DNA of 64,000 bases, taken from assembly GCF_943734655.1 (NCBI RefSeq), contig NC_071354.1, positions 31,834,847 to 31,898,846 on the forward strand, in the 5' to 3' direction. The notes under the pieces are model-generated. The model did no database searches. It saw only the letters and a program-made list of their open reading frames with translations, and was not told the origin of the DNA. The position numbers and the translations under genes are program-made. This DNA comes from Sabethes cyaneus (lineage: Eukaryota > Arthropoda > Insecta > Diptera > Culicidae). Positions within the stretch are counted from its first letter, which is position 1. Each line of letters begins with the position of its first letter. Below are positions 10,784 to 20,368 of the stretch, piece after piece.

Positions 10784-12196
10784 ATGCAAGTCGGGATGGA
10801 TTGTGCAGCATGTGGTAATGTAATTCGGGCCAGCGACGATCCAGTTGTTTGCGTAGGTAAATGCAAATCTGTATTTTGCAGAGTTTGTACGCCCCTAACA
10901 AAAATTGCTGCGAAAATCGTAAATGATAATGAAAATGTTGTCTTTAAGTGTGCATCATGTTTATCAGCCCAAGATAACGGTGGCAAAAATGACGCTGTCT
11001 GTAGTGAGCTGACTGAGATGATAGGTAAATTATCATCTGTCTCTCAGTCGCTTGCACACAGCCAAAGCGAAATTGAAAGCCAGATAAATAGTGCAATTTC
11101 TAATGGTATCGATAGTATTTTGAAATCTATCAGTGAATCTCTTCGTGAGAGTATGGTAAACATTGAAGCCAGTGTTGCCAAAAAGCTGGATGATTTCAAA
11201 AAAACTATTATTGATAACATGAGTCGGGATATTAGTGTAGCCGCAATGAGTAGGAAAAGAACGCGAAATGAGCGAACGGTTCACTCTGAATCGGACTCAA
11301 ATCCCAGTAAGAAAATTTTAATTATTCGTGATAAGCCGATTATTGACAATTATAGATCTGATGACGAGGTTTTTTCTAGTAATAATAAAACTTACGCGAG
11401 TGTGTTAGCGAGTTCATCCGGGAATACGGTAAATAAAGTCCAGCAAAAAGAGAAGCGTAAGGCTCGACCAGTCATTGTAATTAAACCGGTTGAGTCTTCT
11501 CAATCTAATGAAGATACTAGATCTTTTTTAAAAAGAACATTAGATCCAAAAAAACACAAAATTAGTAACTTTAGAAACGGGAAAAATGGTTCGATTATTG
11601 CTGAGTGTGCAATAGGGGATGACATTGAAGTCGTGAAAAATGACATTCAAAGCAATCTGGGTGAACAATTTAACGCTGTTATTCCTACAATTGCTAAACC
11701 GAAGGTTAAAATTGTAGGAATGAGTGATCAGTATTCCCCCGATGTTTTCGTTGACTTGCTTAAGAGTCAAAACGAGAACATCGGCATTAATGAAGTAAAA
11801 ATAATTGCGCAATATGAAAATCCACGCTTCAAATATAATGTAGTAATTGAAGTTGACAAAGACACTTATAAAAGTTTGATGAATGCTGGTAAAGTAGGCA
11901 TCGGGTGGGATAAGTGTCCTGTTAAAGAGGCCGTTAATGTTTTGCGTTGCTTTAAATGTGGAGAATTTGGCCACAAAAGCACGGAGTGTGTTAATACTGA
12001 AACATGTTCTAAGTGTAGTGGAAATCATAAAACATCCGATTGCTCTTCAACTGAATTTAATTGCGTCAATTGTATAAAATCAAATAAAGAACTTAATATG
12101 AATTTGGACGTAAAACATCCAGCATCTAGCTCACAGTGTCCGGTTTATCGGAGACTGTATGAAAAAAGAAAGAGCAACATATTGTCAAGTAAATAG
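10784..12196 (+). CDS. LINE ORF1: gag-like nucleic acid-binding protein
   Basis: About 470 residues, intact. Near the N-terminus, paired cysteines (CAAC, CVGKC, FCRVC, CASC) form a PHD/RING-like zinc-binding module, with Cys at the usual PHD His position. Residues about 65-150 form a Ser/Glu/Lys-rich, probably coiled-coil segment, followed by a basic linker (SRKRTRNE). The C-terminus has three zinc knuckles: C-x2-C-x4-H-x4-C (CFKCGEFGHKSTEC), C-x2-C-x3-H-x4-C (CSKCSGNHKTSDC), and a diverged third (CVNC...HPASSSQC). In this class ORF1 binds element RNA and acts as a chaperone. ATG 10784 is the first Met; ATG 10796 (MDCAACG) has the better Kozak context (G at -3 and +4). The frame ends at TAG 12194-12196, directly in frame with ORF2. 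Confidence 0.85.
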   Translation: MQVGMDCAACGNVIRASDDPVVCVGKCKSVFCRVCTPLTKIAAKIVNDNENVVFKCASCLSAQDNGGKNDAVCSELTEMIGKLSSVSQSLAHSQSEIESQINSAISNGIDSILKSISESLRESMVNIEASVAKKLDDFKKTIIDNMSRDISVAAMSRKRTRNERTVHSESDSNPSKKILIIRDKPIIDNYRSDDEVFSSNNKTYASVLASSSGNTVNKVQQKEKRKARPVIVIKPVESSQSNEDTRSFLKRTLDPKKHKISNFRNGKNGSIIAECAIGDDIEVVKNDIQSNLGEQFNAVIPTIAKPKVKIVGMSDQYSPDVFVDLLKSQNENIGINEVKIIAQYENPRFKYNVVIEVDKDTYKSLMNAGKVGIGWDKCPVKEAVNVLRCFKCGEFGHKSTECVNTETCSKCSGNHKTSDCSSTEFNCVNCIKSNKELNMNLDVKHPASSSQCPVYRRLYEKRKSNILSSK

Positions 12197-15001
12197 CAAC
12201 AAAAGGAATTGCAATGCGATGGGAAATTAGAAATAGTCTATCTGAATATTGCTGGTTTATCTACAAATTATGTTGCTTTGCGACATCTTGTAGAAATAAA
12301 ACGTCCAATGTTGGTAGCACTAGCTGAAACTCATATAGTGGACGCTAATGCCTTTAACCAATATAGTATACCGGGTTATAAAGTTGCTTTTTGCCTTTCG
12401 CATTCCAGGCATACTGGTGGTGTTGCTATTTACGCCAGGGAATCAATTAAATTCAACATTCGTACAAACGAATCTGTTGAGAATAATTGGTTTCTAGGGA
12501 TTTCAGTTGAAAGAGGCATGACGATTGGAAATTATGGAATAATATATCATTCCCCTAGCTCAAGTGACCAGCGCTTTTTAGAAATTTTAGACAACTGGTG
12601 GGATAATTTTATAGACTTAAATAAACTAAATATTATTGCTGGTGATTTTAATATTGATTGGCTTAGTGGACAAAATTCGAATCAATTAAAGCAGTTAGCA
12701 GATTTTTACAACTTTAGACAAACAGTTTGCCAATTTACAAGAATTTCCAGACACAGTCGAACGTTAATTGATCACGTGTTTTCGAACTTTGACATGGTAC
12801 ATTCTGTTACAGAGGCCGATTACAAAATTTCAGATCATGAGACAATTTTTATTTTGATCAAGAATGACCAAACCCGTGATGATAAAGTAAAGATAAAGTG
12901 CTGGAATAGATATTCGAAGCAGGCAGTGTCTCAGCTTGTTTCGAGAAGCTTGGATTTTCTTCCAATAACTGGTGATGTGGACCACAAGGCAGCTGTTCTT
13001 ACCAACACGCTGAAAGAGTGTACCAATAAGCTTGTTATTGAAAAATATGTGGAACTACATAATACGAACAACTGGTACTCTTTAGATCTGACACGTTTGA
13101 AACGGGAAAGAGATAAAAAGTACAAGAAGTTTCGTAGAAGTAATAGTAGTGATGATTGGAGTAGATACACAGTCGCGCGTAACGTATATTCACGAGCCTT
13201 GAAAAAGGCTCGATGTGATTATATACAACGGAAGATTAATCACCATCAAAACAACAGCAAAGAGTTATGGAAAATTTTAAAACAGTTAATAAAATGTAAA
13301 GATAACTCCCCGCGCTCCATAACTTTCAATGGCACTGAAGAACAATCGAGTCGAGTAATAGCGAATAAATTTAACAGTTATTTCGTTGATAGTGTTCAGC
13401 TGATCAATCAAAGTATTGATTTGGTCAGTGAACCTCACGAAATAATACAGCCGATTTCTAATATCAGATTTGATGGATTTCGCCCTATTACTTTTGCAGA
13501 GTTGAAGGATATTTGTTTTTCTTTAGAGAAATCGGCTGGTATCGACAATGTCAACGCAAAAGTAATACAAGATTGCTTTCATGTCATCGGACGCGACTTG
13601 CTGGATCTTGTTAATGAATCGTTGCAAACTGGGCACGTGCCTAAAGTTTGGAAAGAATCGCTTGTGATTCCTATTCCCAAAGTTAATGGAACGGATAAAG
13701 CCGAAGAGTACCGTCCTATTAACATATTGCACACATTAGAGAAAATCCTAGAACTTGTTGTCAAAGGCCAGCTAATGAATTATTTAAACAGTCATCATTT
13801 GTTAATTCCAGAGCAATCAGGGTATCGAGAGGGACACTCTTGCGAAACTGCATTAAATCTGGTACTAGCAAAATGGAAAGAAAAAATCGAAGCTAAAGAA
13901 ACTATTCTTGCTGTATTTTTGGATCTAAAACGCGCGTTTGAGACAATCTCCAGGCCCTTATTGTTACAAACCTTGAAGCGATTTGGTATTGGAGGGCTAG
14001 CATATAAATGGTTTGAAAGCTATTTATGTGATAGAACTCAGAAGACTCGCTTTGATAATTTTAATTCTGAGTCCATAGCTAATACACTTGGTGTACCGCA
14101 AGGGAGTGTATTAGGGCCGCTTTTGTTCATAATTTATATAAATGACATGAAACGAGTTTTACGGTTCTGCGACATGAATTTATTTGCTGACGACACTGTT
14201 TTATTCATTGCGGCTAAGGATCCCAATGAAATTGTAACACTTCTGAACCAAGATTTACATTATCTTTCGGATTGGTTAAAGTTTAAACAGCTTAAACTCA
14301 ACATTACCAAGACAAAATATATGATTATTTCAGCCAACTCCAGACCAGACGTAAACGTTGTAATTGATGGTGAGGCAATTGATCGCGTAAATGAACTAAA
14401 GTATCTTGGAGTAATCATTGATGACAAGTTAAATTTTAAGTCTCACATCGATAATGTCATCAAGAAAATGGCGAAAAAGTACGGTGTTTTGTGCCGCTTA
14501 AAAAATGAATTGACAATTAGTAGTAAAATTCTTTTATATAAGTCAATCATTTCACCGCATATAGATTTTTGTTCATCCATCTTGTTCCTTGCAAACGAAA
14601 CACAAATATTGAAGTTGCAGCGTTTACAAAATAAAGTTATGCGATTAATTTTAAGATGTAATAGATACACTTCCTCACGTATTATGCTGGACGCATTGCA
14701 ATGGCTTTCTGTGAAGCAAAGAGTTTATTTTTTGACAATGGTGTTTCTTTATAAAATTCTTAATGGAATGCTGCCTCGATATTTGTGTGATCGAATTGAA
14801 AGGGGAAGTGATTTGCATACGTACAACACTAGAAACGCGGAAGATGCGAGAACACCAAATTTTTTGTTTGGAAGATCACAGAACTCTCTGTTGTACAAAG
14901 GAATTAACTTTTTTAATTCGATGCCGCGACAAATAAAACGTGCAGCAACAATGGCAGAATTCAAAAGGCTATGTATTTTACACATTAAAGCTACTTTATA
15001 G
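12197..15001 (+). CDS. LINE ORF2: AP endonuclease plus reverse transcriptase
   Basis: About 930 residues, intact. The N-terminal AP-type endonuclease shows YLNIAGL, LAETHI, AGDFNIDW and SDHETI, which carry the family's catalytic Asn, Glu, Asp and His residues and nick target DNA. The RT domain follows, with FLDLKRAFE (about residue 570), GVPQGSVLGPLLF and LFADDT (about 657). The tail (TRNAEDARTPNFLFG...) resembles CR1/L2 elements, and no RNase H is seen. The frame is continuous with ORF1 after one TAG. There is no ATG in this frame before 12308, which lies inside the endonuclease domain past its Asn motif. The ATG at 12214 is in another frame. Stop is TAG 14999-15001. Confidence 0.9.
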   Translation, partial: QQKELQCDGKLEIVYLNIAGLSTNYVALRHLVEIKRPMLVALAETHIVDANAFNQYSIPGYKVAFCLSHSRHTGGVAIYARESIKFNIRTNESVENNWFLGISVERGMTIGNYGIIYHSPSSSDQRFLEILDNWWDNFIDLNKLNIIAGDFNIDWLSGQNSNQLKQLADFYNFRQTVCQFTRISRHSRTLIDHVFSNFDMVHSVTEADYKISDHETIFILIKNDQTRDDKVKIKCWNRYSKQAVSQLVSRSLDFLPITGDVDHKAAVLTNTLKECTNKLVIEKYVELHNTNNWYSLDLTRLKRERDKKYKKFRRSNSSDDWSRYTVARNVYSRALKKARCDYIQRKINHHQNNSKELWKILKQLIKCKDNSPRSITFNGTEEQSSRVIANKFNSYFVDSVQLINQSIDLVSEPHEIIQPISNIRFDGFRPITFAELKDICFSLEKSAGIDNVNAKVIQDCFHVIGRDLLDLVNESLQTGHVPKVWKESLVIPIPKVNGTDKAEEYRPINILHTLEKILELVVKGQLMNYLNSHHLLIPEQSGYREGHSCETALNLVLAKWKEKIEAKETILAVFLDLKRAFETISRPLLLQTLKRFGIGGLAYKWFESYLCDRTQKTRFDNFNSESIANTLGVPQGSVLGPLLFIIYINDMKRVLRFCDMNLFADDTVLFIAAKDPNEIVTLLNQDLHYLSDWLKFKQLKLNITKTKYMIISANSRPDVNVVIDGEAIDRVNELKYLGVIIDDKLNFKSHIDNVIKKMAKKYGVLCRLKNELTISSKILLYKSIISPHIDFCSSILFLANETQILKLQRLQNKVMRLILRCNRYTSSRIMLDALQWLSVKQRVYFLTMVFLYKILNGMLPRYLCDRIERGSDLHTYNTRNAEDARTPNFLFGRSQNSLLYKGINFFNSMPRQIKRAATMAEFKRLCILHIKATL

Positions 15002-15139
15002 ACGTAATTTGATTTATTTTTTGTATTGATTCAAGAAGATTGTATATTTTTTTTAATTTTTGTATATTTTTTGGATATATTAAGTTATCATGTTCACTGA
15101 TGATGATGGATTTAAAATTGTTATTAATTTAAAAAGTAT

Positions 15140-15975
15140 AGAGAAGACTACACATGTTTGAGCCACGCGCGCGAGAACAGACATAGATAATCTTGAAATT
15201 GAATGATCAGGTTAAAGTCCTGAACAAAGGGTTCAGAGCAGCAGCTGGACAGGCTTGGGTTCGCTTGTGGACTTTGGAACTCGTATACCATCGCTTACGG
15301 CGGTACCGAGTACCAAAAGACTGCAGGATCTCCCTCGTAGTTCTAGATCGTTATCTAGAACCAATTCTGACCAGCTGTAGCTCAAAATATTAGGTTCGAT
15401 TCCTAATCAAGTCCAGATAATTTTCGGGTTGGAAACGTTTTGGACTAGCCTTGGACATTTTTTGAAATTTTGATATTCACTTGAAAGTTTGATATGTCTG
15501 TATTAGAAGCCAGTTCGCTATTTGTTTTTATCACCTGGCTACATTGTTATATCATAAATATCTTAATTAGATAAATCGTCCCGCTCAAACCGTTGTAGGG
15601 GTATGAGGTGGGACCATCATCATCATCATCATCATATTAAATGCGGGTCGGCTGATTTGCACCGATAATAATCAAAGCAATCTAAAATATTGTCTATACA
15701 ATGGATGGCGGGAAAAGTAAAATATCGGTTTTGTACTATTTTCCTGCTTTTCGCGTGAAATTTTATGACTTTTTTTTACGTATTAACCTGACGCAGACTA
15801 AAACATAACAACTGAAAAAAGAACCATGCAATTCCGTTAAGCCGTTCTTGAGTTTATCCCTTACAAACAAACAAACCAACTTGGTTTTATTATATAGATG
15901 TCTGTTGATCATAGAATAATCTGTGCGTGCGGCAACACTGACAGACGCAGCTGCATTGTTGCTAGATTATTTGTT
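15140..15975. repeat. Repeat remnants with an (ATC)n microsatellite
   Basis: An (ATC)n run sits at about 15617-15636. The block from about 15750 to 15898, ending TTTTATTATATAGATG, looks like the end of a common insect repeat. It may pair with the AGTTGACCCGGCAAACTTCG end at 7137. No gene is seen. Confidence 0.35.
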
Positions 15976-16013
15976 TCAGATGGCGACTCTCTAAGGCTCT
16001 CTAATCAGAGTAA
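15976..16013 (-). repeat. Inverted copy of the 6.7-kb repeat motif
   Basis: The reverse complement reads TTAGAGAGCCTTAGAGAGTC followed by GCCATCT, nearly identical to 6703-6730 but in the opposite orientation, about 9.3 kb away. Confidence 0.6.
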
Positions 16014-16194
16014 ACACGACAACGACGCGACACGACTTCGCTCTCATGTTGCTAAATGCACAGTCCTGCTTCGGGCGAAAAAGGGCTGCGCGTATAACTA
16101 CAGCAGGAAATATCGCGTCGCGCCGCATGTCGCTTGCACTCTGGTAGTACCCTTATGCATGCCCCATAAAAAGTGTGACAGATACCCGCTTAGG

Positions 16195-16372
16195 CGCGTC
16201 CGGCAGAAATCGAACAAAAATCTGGCAGCGAAAAACTTTTTCTGCCAGACATTCTGCCGGATTTCTGGCCGCCGTCACCCGTGAAAACTAGCAGAAATGC
16301 CACATCCGATTCGGGCAGAAACTTCGCCTCGGTTTTTCTGCCGGATTTCTGTTCGATTTCTGCCAGAGCTTT
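16195..16372. mobile_element. Small MITE with about 32-bp inverted repeats
   Basis: CCGGCAGAAATCGAACAAAA (about 16199) continuing into ATCTGGCAG is matched in inverted orientation at about 16338-16370, with two or three differences. The unit of about 175 bp contains further CTGCCGGATTTCTG words. No coding capacity, and no target duplication determined. Confidence 0.55.
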
Positions 16373-16379
16373 CGAATAA

Positions 16380-17440
16380 AAACCGGTTTTGTACCAATAA
16401 AGCTTTCCCTCCTTTTTTGGAGGGTAGCAGCACGAAGCGTGCAATAAACAGGTTAACAATTAAATTATACCTGCTTTGTCATGTTCCATATTATTCTCTT
16501 ACATTTTGCCCGAAACTGCAAAACTGATGAACCGCTTTTCTCCTGCCTCATTTGTCACATTTGACATAAAGAGAATCGGGCGAAAAATGAAGACTGGTTC
16601 TGTTCGATTTCTGCCATACATCCGAAATTTTCGTAAGCGGGTAGCATTTTACGCGTCTACCGACGAAATAAGGTGCTTAAGACATCAACCTACTAATCAA
16701 CCTACATCGTCGGGTTTCGTAGGTAGATTCATTTCGTCACCCAACTTATTGGCGAATTTAATCTGTTTTCGTATGGTATCAATTAAATCGGTCAAAGTGT
16801 CGGTACGAGGGTGACCACGTTAAACAAATGGGCGTCTCGAACCAAAGTCACTCGAAACTAGAATCGCAATGTCACCCCCAGGTTGCAAGTATTACTTTGC
16901 CAATTAAGTGGACCGATCAATCATCCAACGGGATCAGTTTTCGTCATCCGGGCCGTTACCCGATTTATTGGGGAATTTAATACTGAGGGAAATAAATAGA
17001 GGTCAGTAGATATAGGAAAATAAATAAACCTACTGTGGGGGTTGAATGCCCCGGATACAGAATATCGCTTATCACAGCATCAGAAGATGCCTCGCGCAAT
17101 ATACCATCTCGGCAGCGACACATTGTGCGACCGATGCAACGAACTGTCTAAACAGTTCGGTTTCGCGAAATGGATCACAACCTTAAAAAGCTATTCAAAT
17201 TTAACATAGATAGAAACTTTTTTTGCACTTTTAAATGCCAATTTGCGCAACGCTGTCAATTCTATTTTTAGAACGAGAAATAGTTTTGCAATCTACTTTT
17301 CCAGTCGCTTAATCAACGCTTCATCAACCTTTATGCAGCCAAAAAAATCTATTTTTAAATTTAAAAAAATGGAATGCGTTATTTTTATTTCACCGTCAAA
17401 CGCGATATTTTTAGTTTCAAATAACTTTAATTCGCACAAG
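16380..17440. other. No gene recognised
   Basis: Short open frames only, with no recognisable product. No repeat structure was resolved. Confidence 0.4.
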
Positions 17441-17444
17441 TAAG

Positions 17445-17560
17445 CTAGCTAATTCTAAATGCATGTCTTTTTTCCGGGAATTGAACCCGCCATCTTTTGA
17501 TCCATAAGCACTCACTGTATGATCCGCCACATTTGCATCTGCAGAACAGACAGTGAGAAT
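17445..17560 (-). mobile_element. Candidate tRNA-like SINE head
   Basis: On the minus strand a good box B, GGGTTCAATTCCC (17488-17476), is preceded by a weak box A-like TGTGGCGGATCA about 45 bases upstream. The first element is poor, so the call is tentative. Confidence 0.3.
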
Positions 17561-17599
17561 ATCTTTACACCTGAAGGCTAGCCCGTCTAGCGTGAAACA

Positions 17600-18065
17600 G
17601 TCGATAATGTCGATAACTGACAAACTTTTGCTGTCAGCCGAATTGCGACATTCTATGATCTGACAGTATGTGTGCTGTGAGCCGAAAAAAACTTGGTAGA
17701 AGTTTGTAAAGCCACTTTAACACCCTTAAGCAGACTTAAAGTAGTTTGAAAGCTGTGAGCCTAATGAAAGCTTCCCCTCTACATTTTAACACCTTTAAGC
17801 AGCCGTAAAACGGTTTGATTTTTATGGCTTTTTAGAAGCAGATTGTTTAGCAGAAAAATCCGCTATTAAGCTTTTTTATCAGCTTTTGGGAGAGAACTGG
17901 TTTGAAAAACTTAAAGTAGCTTAAACATCGCTTATTTAAACACCATTTGAGTGCTTACTTTATGTAGCTTTGATCGCCCTTAACCAACCCGTAAACAGCC
18001 ATTGCTCTTGCAATTCAGCTACCGTTGTTACTCAGGCAAGTATGAAAATTACATGTGTTTATTTA
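17600..18065. other. No gene recognised; short internal repeats
   Basis: Variants of a motif resembling TTTAACACC(C/T)TTAAGCAG recur near 17717 and 17787 together with AAGCAG/TTTAGCAG words. This suggests a decayed repeat. No coding sequence. Confidence 0.3.
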
Positions 18066-18467
18066 GGGTAACCAACCTATATTGGACCCAATCAGCGGTT
18101 GTACATAATTTGGACACTTTTATTTGATTTTGCTGTAAGCACAGACAAACAGACATAACTCTTGGAAGTAAAATCAACAAAAATATCGTACCTCACATTT
18201 AGCCTGAATACTAGCACCATCTATGATCGACATTCCCAAATATCAAATAGCAACAGGAGTATCCCTCGAAGTAGCAAGCCCCTCCTTTCTTCAAAAAGCG
18301 CCACTTTGACCAAAACAGAGACATTCTAAACTAAGCCCAAATTTGAAATGACTGTTTAATCGGTACTAAGAATGAAAAACGAGTGTAATGTCTGTTTATC
18401 TGTGCTGTGTGCAAGTGTCCAAATTATGTACGGCTGCTGATGGAGTCCAAAATACGTTGGTTACCCC
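18066..18467. mobile_element. MITE with about 50-bp inverted repeats (GGGTAACCAAC ends)
   Basis: The left end reads GGGTAACCAACCTATATTGG and on to ATAATTTGGACACTT. The right end (18417-18467) reads the same in reverse complement with a few substitutions. Inside, AGACAAACAGACAT near the left arm is matched by an inverted counterpart near the right arm. No open reading frame. Confidence 0.7.
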
Positions 18468-18468
18468 A

Positions 18469-18802
18469 CACTGAAACAAGAATCATGGTAATTGTTACCA
18501 TAATAGAGGGTAAAATTAAGAGGACACACCAGTGAATTTTTGCAGAAAAGATTTCTGTTTAGCTTAAGCAGTGTTCTGGTCAAAATTACCATGCGTTACT
18601 TTCGGCGTTACCCCGATACATAACAAAAATAACAGAATCGTAGTCAAAATTACTAGACATGACCATGAAAGGTGGTAAAATTATCTGAGAACATATTACT
18701 TGTACAAGAATCATGGTAAATTTGAATAGGTTTTTTATGGTACTTACAAAAAGCATGCGTTTTCTGCAAAATTGTGCGAGATACCATGGTTTTTGTTTCA
18801 GA
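18469..18802. mobile_element. MITE with CTGAAACAA-type ends
   Basis: The left end reads ACTGAAACAAGAATCATGGT; the right end in reverse complement reads CTCTGAAACAAAAACCATGG. The interior repeats CATGGTAA words in both orientations. It lies immediately next to the preceding MITE. Confidence 0.6.
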
Positions 18803-19560
18803 GTATTGCGCTCTTCACACTCAATTGGACTGCACAGTTATTAAGTGCAACCTTCAAAACTGTGATGAAAAGTGTGCTACTGATAATATCGCTAGTAATC
18901 TTATATCGATAATACCATCAAACTTTATCGTCATGGAAGAATTTCGAAAATTGGAGGGTTTAAAGTGAAATCTTCTTCTTGGTTTGTTATTATTTTAACA
19001 TTTTTGTTCTATTTCTTACGTATTTTTGCTTATATTGCCATATTATCGTTATTAATTATTAACGATAACAAAACTTTATTAATAATCGTTATAGATTTTG
19101 ACCGACATTTCCCATCATTACATTTGATTTAGCAGTGGCGCCAGTACCAGTTGTAGGGAAAGCAAATAGTATTTAATTTTTCATTTATTTCATATATGCT
19201 GCATATTTATTCAAGTTATGAATTATGCGTGGAATTATGTATTTAGAAACTATTTTTATATTATTCTTTGCGTCGATAACAACTCTACGTAAGCACTAGA
19301 ATTTAAATAGAAATCAACCAAGATTCATGGTTTTTTCCCACGAAATTTTGGCAACTTTTCTCACCTACAAAATGTGTGACTGGACAAGTGTGTTCAAAAT
19401 CCAACTTTCAATGCAAAGAGCAATAATATCTCGCTGATGTGCGACAAACTTTACTCTACAAAGCGACTTTTCCTGCTAGGGGTGCAGAAAGTTGAACCAA
19501 CGAGCAGAACCCGCACGCACAGCGCCATCCAGTCGGACTCGTAGCGGAGCCCCTACACGC
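18803..19560. other. No gene recognised; short perfect palindrome
   Basis: Non-coding AT-rich sequence upstream of the CEPT gene. ATCGTTATTAATTATTAACG at about 19043 forms a short palindrome, followed by a partial repeat near 19080. The 64-codon frame at 18774-18968 overlaps a MITE and is not called. Confidence 0.4.
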
Positions 19561-20156
19561 GTCACTTTCAGTTCAGCGGATGCGAAATAAACAAAAAAAA
19601 ATCGTCCGATCTGATTTGCTGGCTGTCAATTTACTATTCGACACTCAACTCAACAGCGACCAGCGACCGAGCGTTGTGCTGTGCAATTCGTTCGCAAATG
19701 AATAGAAAATTCGCCCGTGGATAAACGCGCTGCTCTTTTGTTCCGGAATCTTTCCGTACAAAGGCTAATCCGACAGTAGTAATTTATCGCTGATTGCGAT
19801 TGTGGAAAATTGTTGAATTTTGTTACGTGATACAAAAAATTGAATAAAGGAATTTATAGTTTCCAACAAATCGTAGGTGAATCATAGATTAAGTGGTGCT
19901 CCTGTGCTCGTGGTTGTGCTCGGGAAGCAAAAAGCAGGAAGCGCGTACATTTTGTGGCTTGCCTCAGAGCTTCTCCGATTGATGTTATGAATAGTTTCAT
20001 TCGATAAGTGTGTACGTATAGTGCAACAACGCAGAGTATTCAAAGTGTGTTAACAAAAAATAGAAAAGAATAGGCAAATATTAGTTTTAATATCGCGCAA
20101 TAACTAGGAAGAAGCCCTTTCGTTGCGCAAAACAGGAAACCGGAAGCAAAAACGCA
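19560..20156 (+). promoter_or_regulatory. Putative promoter and 5' leader of the CEPT gene
   Basis: Sequence becomes more GC-rich here and contains an arthropod initiator-like TCAGTT at about 19568, without a convincing TATA box. The leader up to the ATG at 20157 has several short upstream ATGs. A non-coding upstream exon cannot be excluded. Confidence 0.3.
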
Positions 20157-20368
20157 ATGTATTTCTACAAAAACAAGCTGCTGGTGCCGGCGCAGCTGAA
20201 AAAGCTGGGCGAGCACAAGTATTCCTGCACCAACGTTAGCATGCTGGACCCGTTCCTGCAGCCCTGGTGGTGCTGGCTGGTCGCCAGGGTCCCGCTCTGG
20301 CTTGCCCCGAATCTAATCACAATCGTCGGTCTGGTTGTCAACATCATTACCACCCTTATTCTAATCTA
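20157..20368 (+). CDS. CEPT1: Choline/ethanolamine phosphotransferase, exon 1
   Basis: Start ATG 20157 with 70 codons plus two bases, then donor GTAAGT at 20369. The sequence LKKLGEHKYSC, WLVARVPLWLAPNLITIVG is the conserved N-terminus of CEPT1/CHPT1 enzymes (Drosophila bbc). It holds an amphipathic interfacial region and the first membrane helix (about residues 48-70). The family transfers phosphocholine or phosphoethanolamine from the CDP-alcohol to diacylglycerol, the last Kennedy pathway step, in ER and Golgi membranes. The split codon TA|C joins exon 2 in phase (tyrosine). Confidence 0.93.

Larger units (their letters stand above)
10040..15140 (+). mobile_element. Nearly intact CR1/L2-like LINE (non-LTR retrotransposon)
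   Basis: An element of about 5 kb with a presumed 5' UTR from about 10040, ORF1 (10784-12196), ORF2 (12194-15001, in the same frame) and a short AT-rich 3' UTR. Neither ORF has internal stops or frameshifts, so the insertion is young. A foldback MITE sits in the presumed 5' UTR. The domain order (zinc-binding N-terminus, CCHC knuckles, AP endonuclease, RT, no RNase H seen) fits the CR1/L2 or Jockey groups. The C-terminal tail resembles CR1/L2. Exact ends and target duplication were not determined. Confidence 0.8.

Noticed and set aside
11540..14985. Minus-strand frames of 60-162 codons opposite the LINE ORFs
   Set aside because: Shadows of ORF1 and ORF2 with no domain content.
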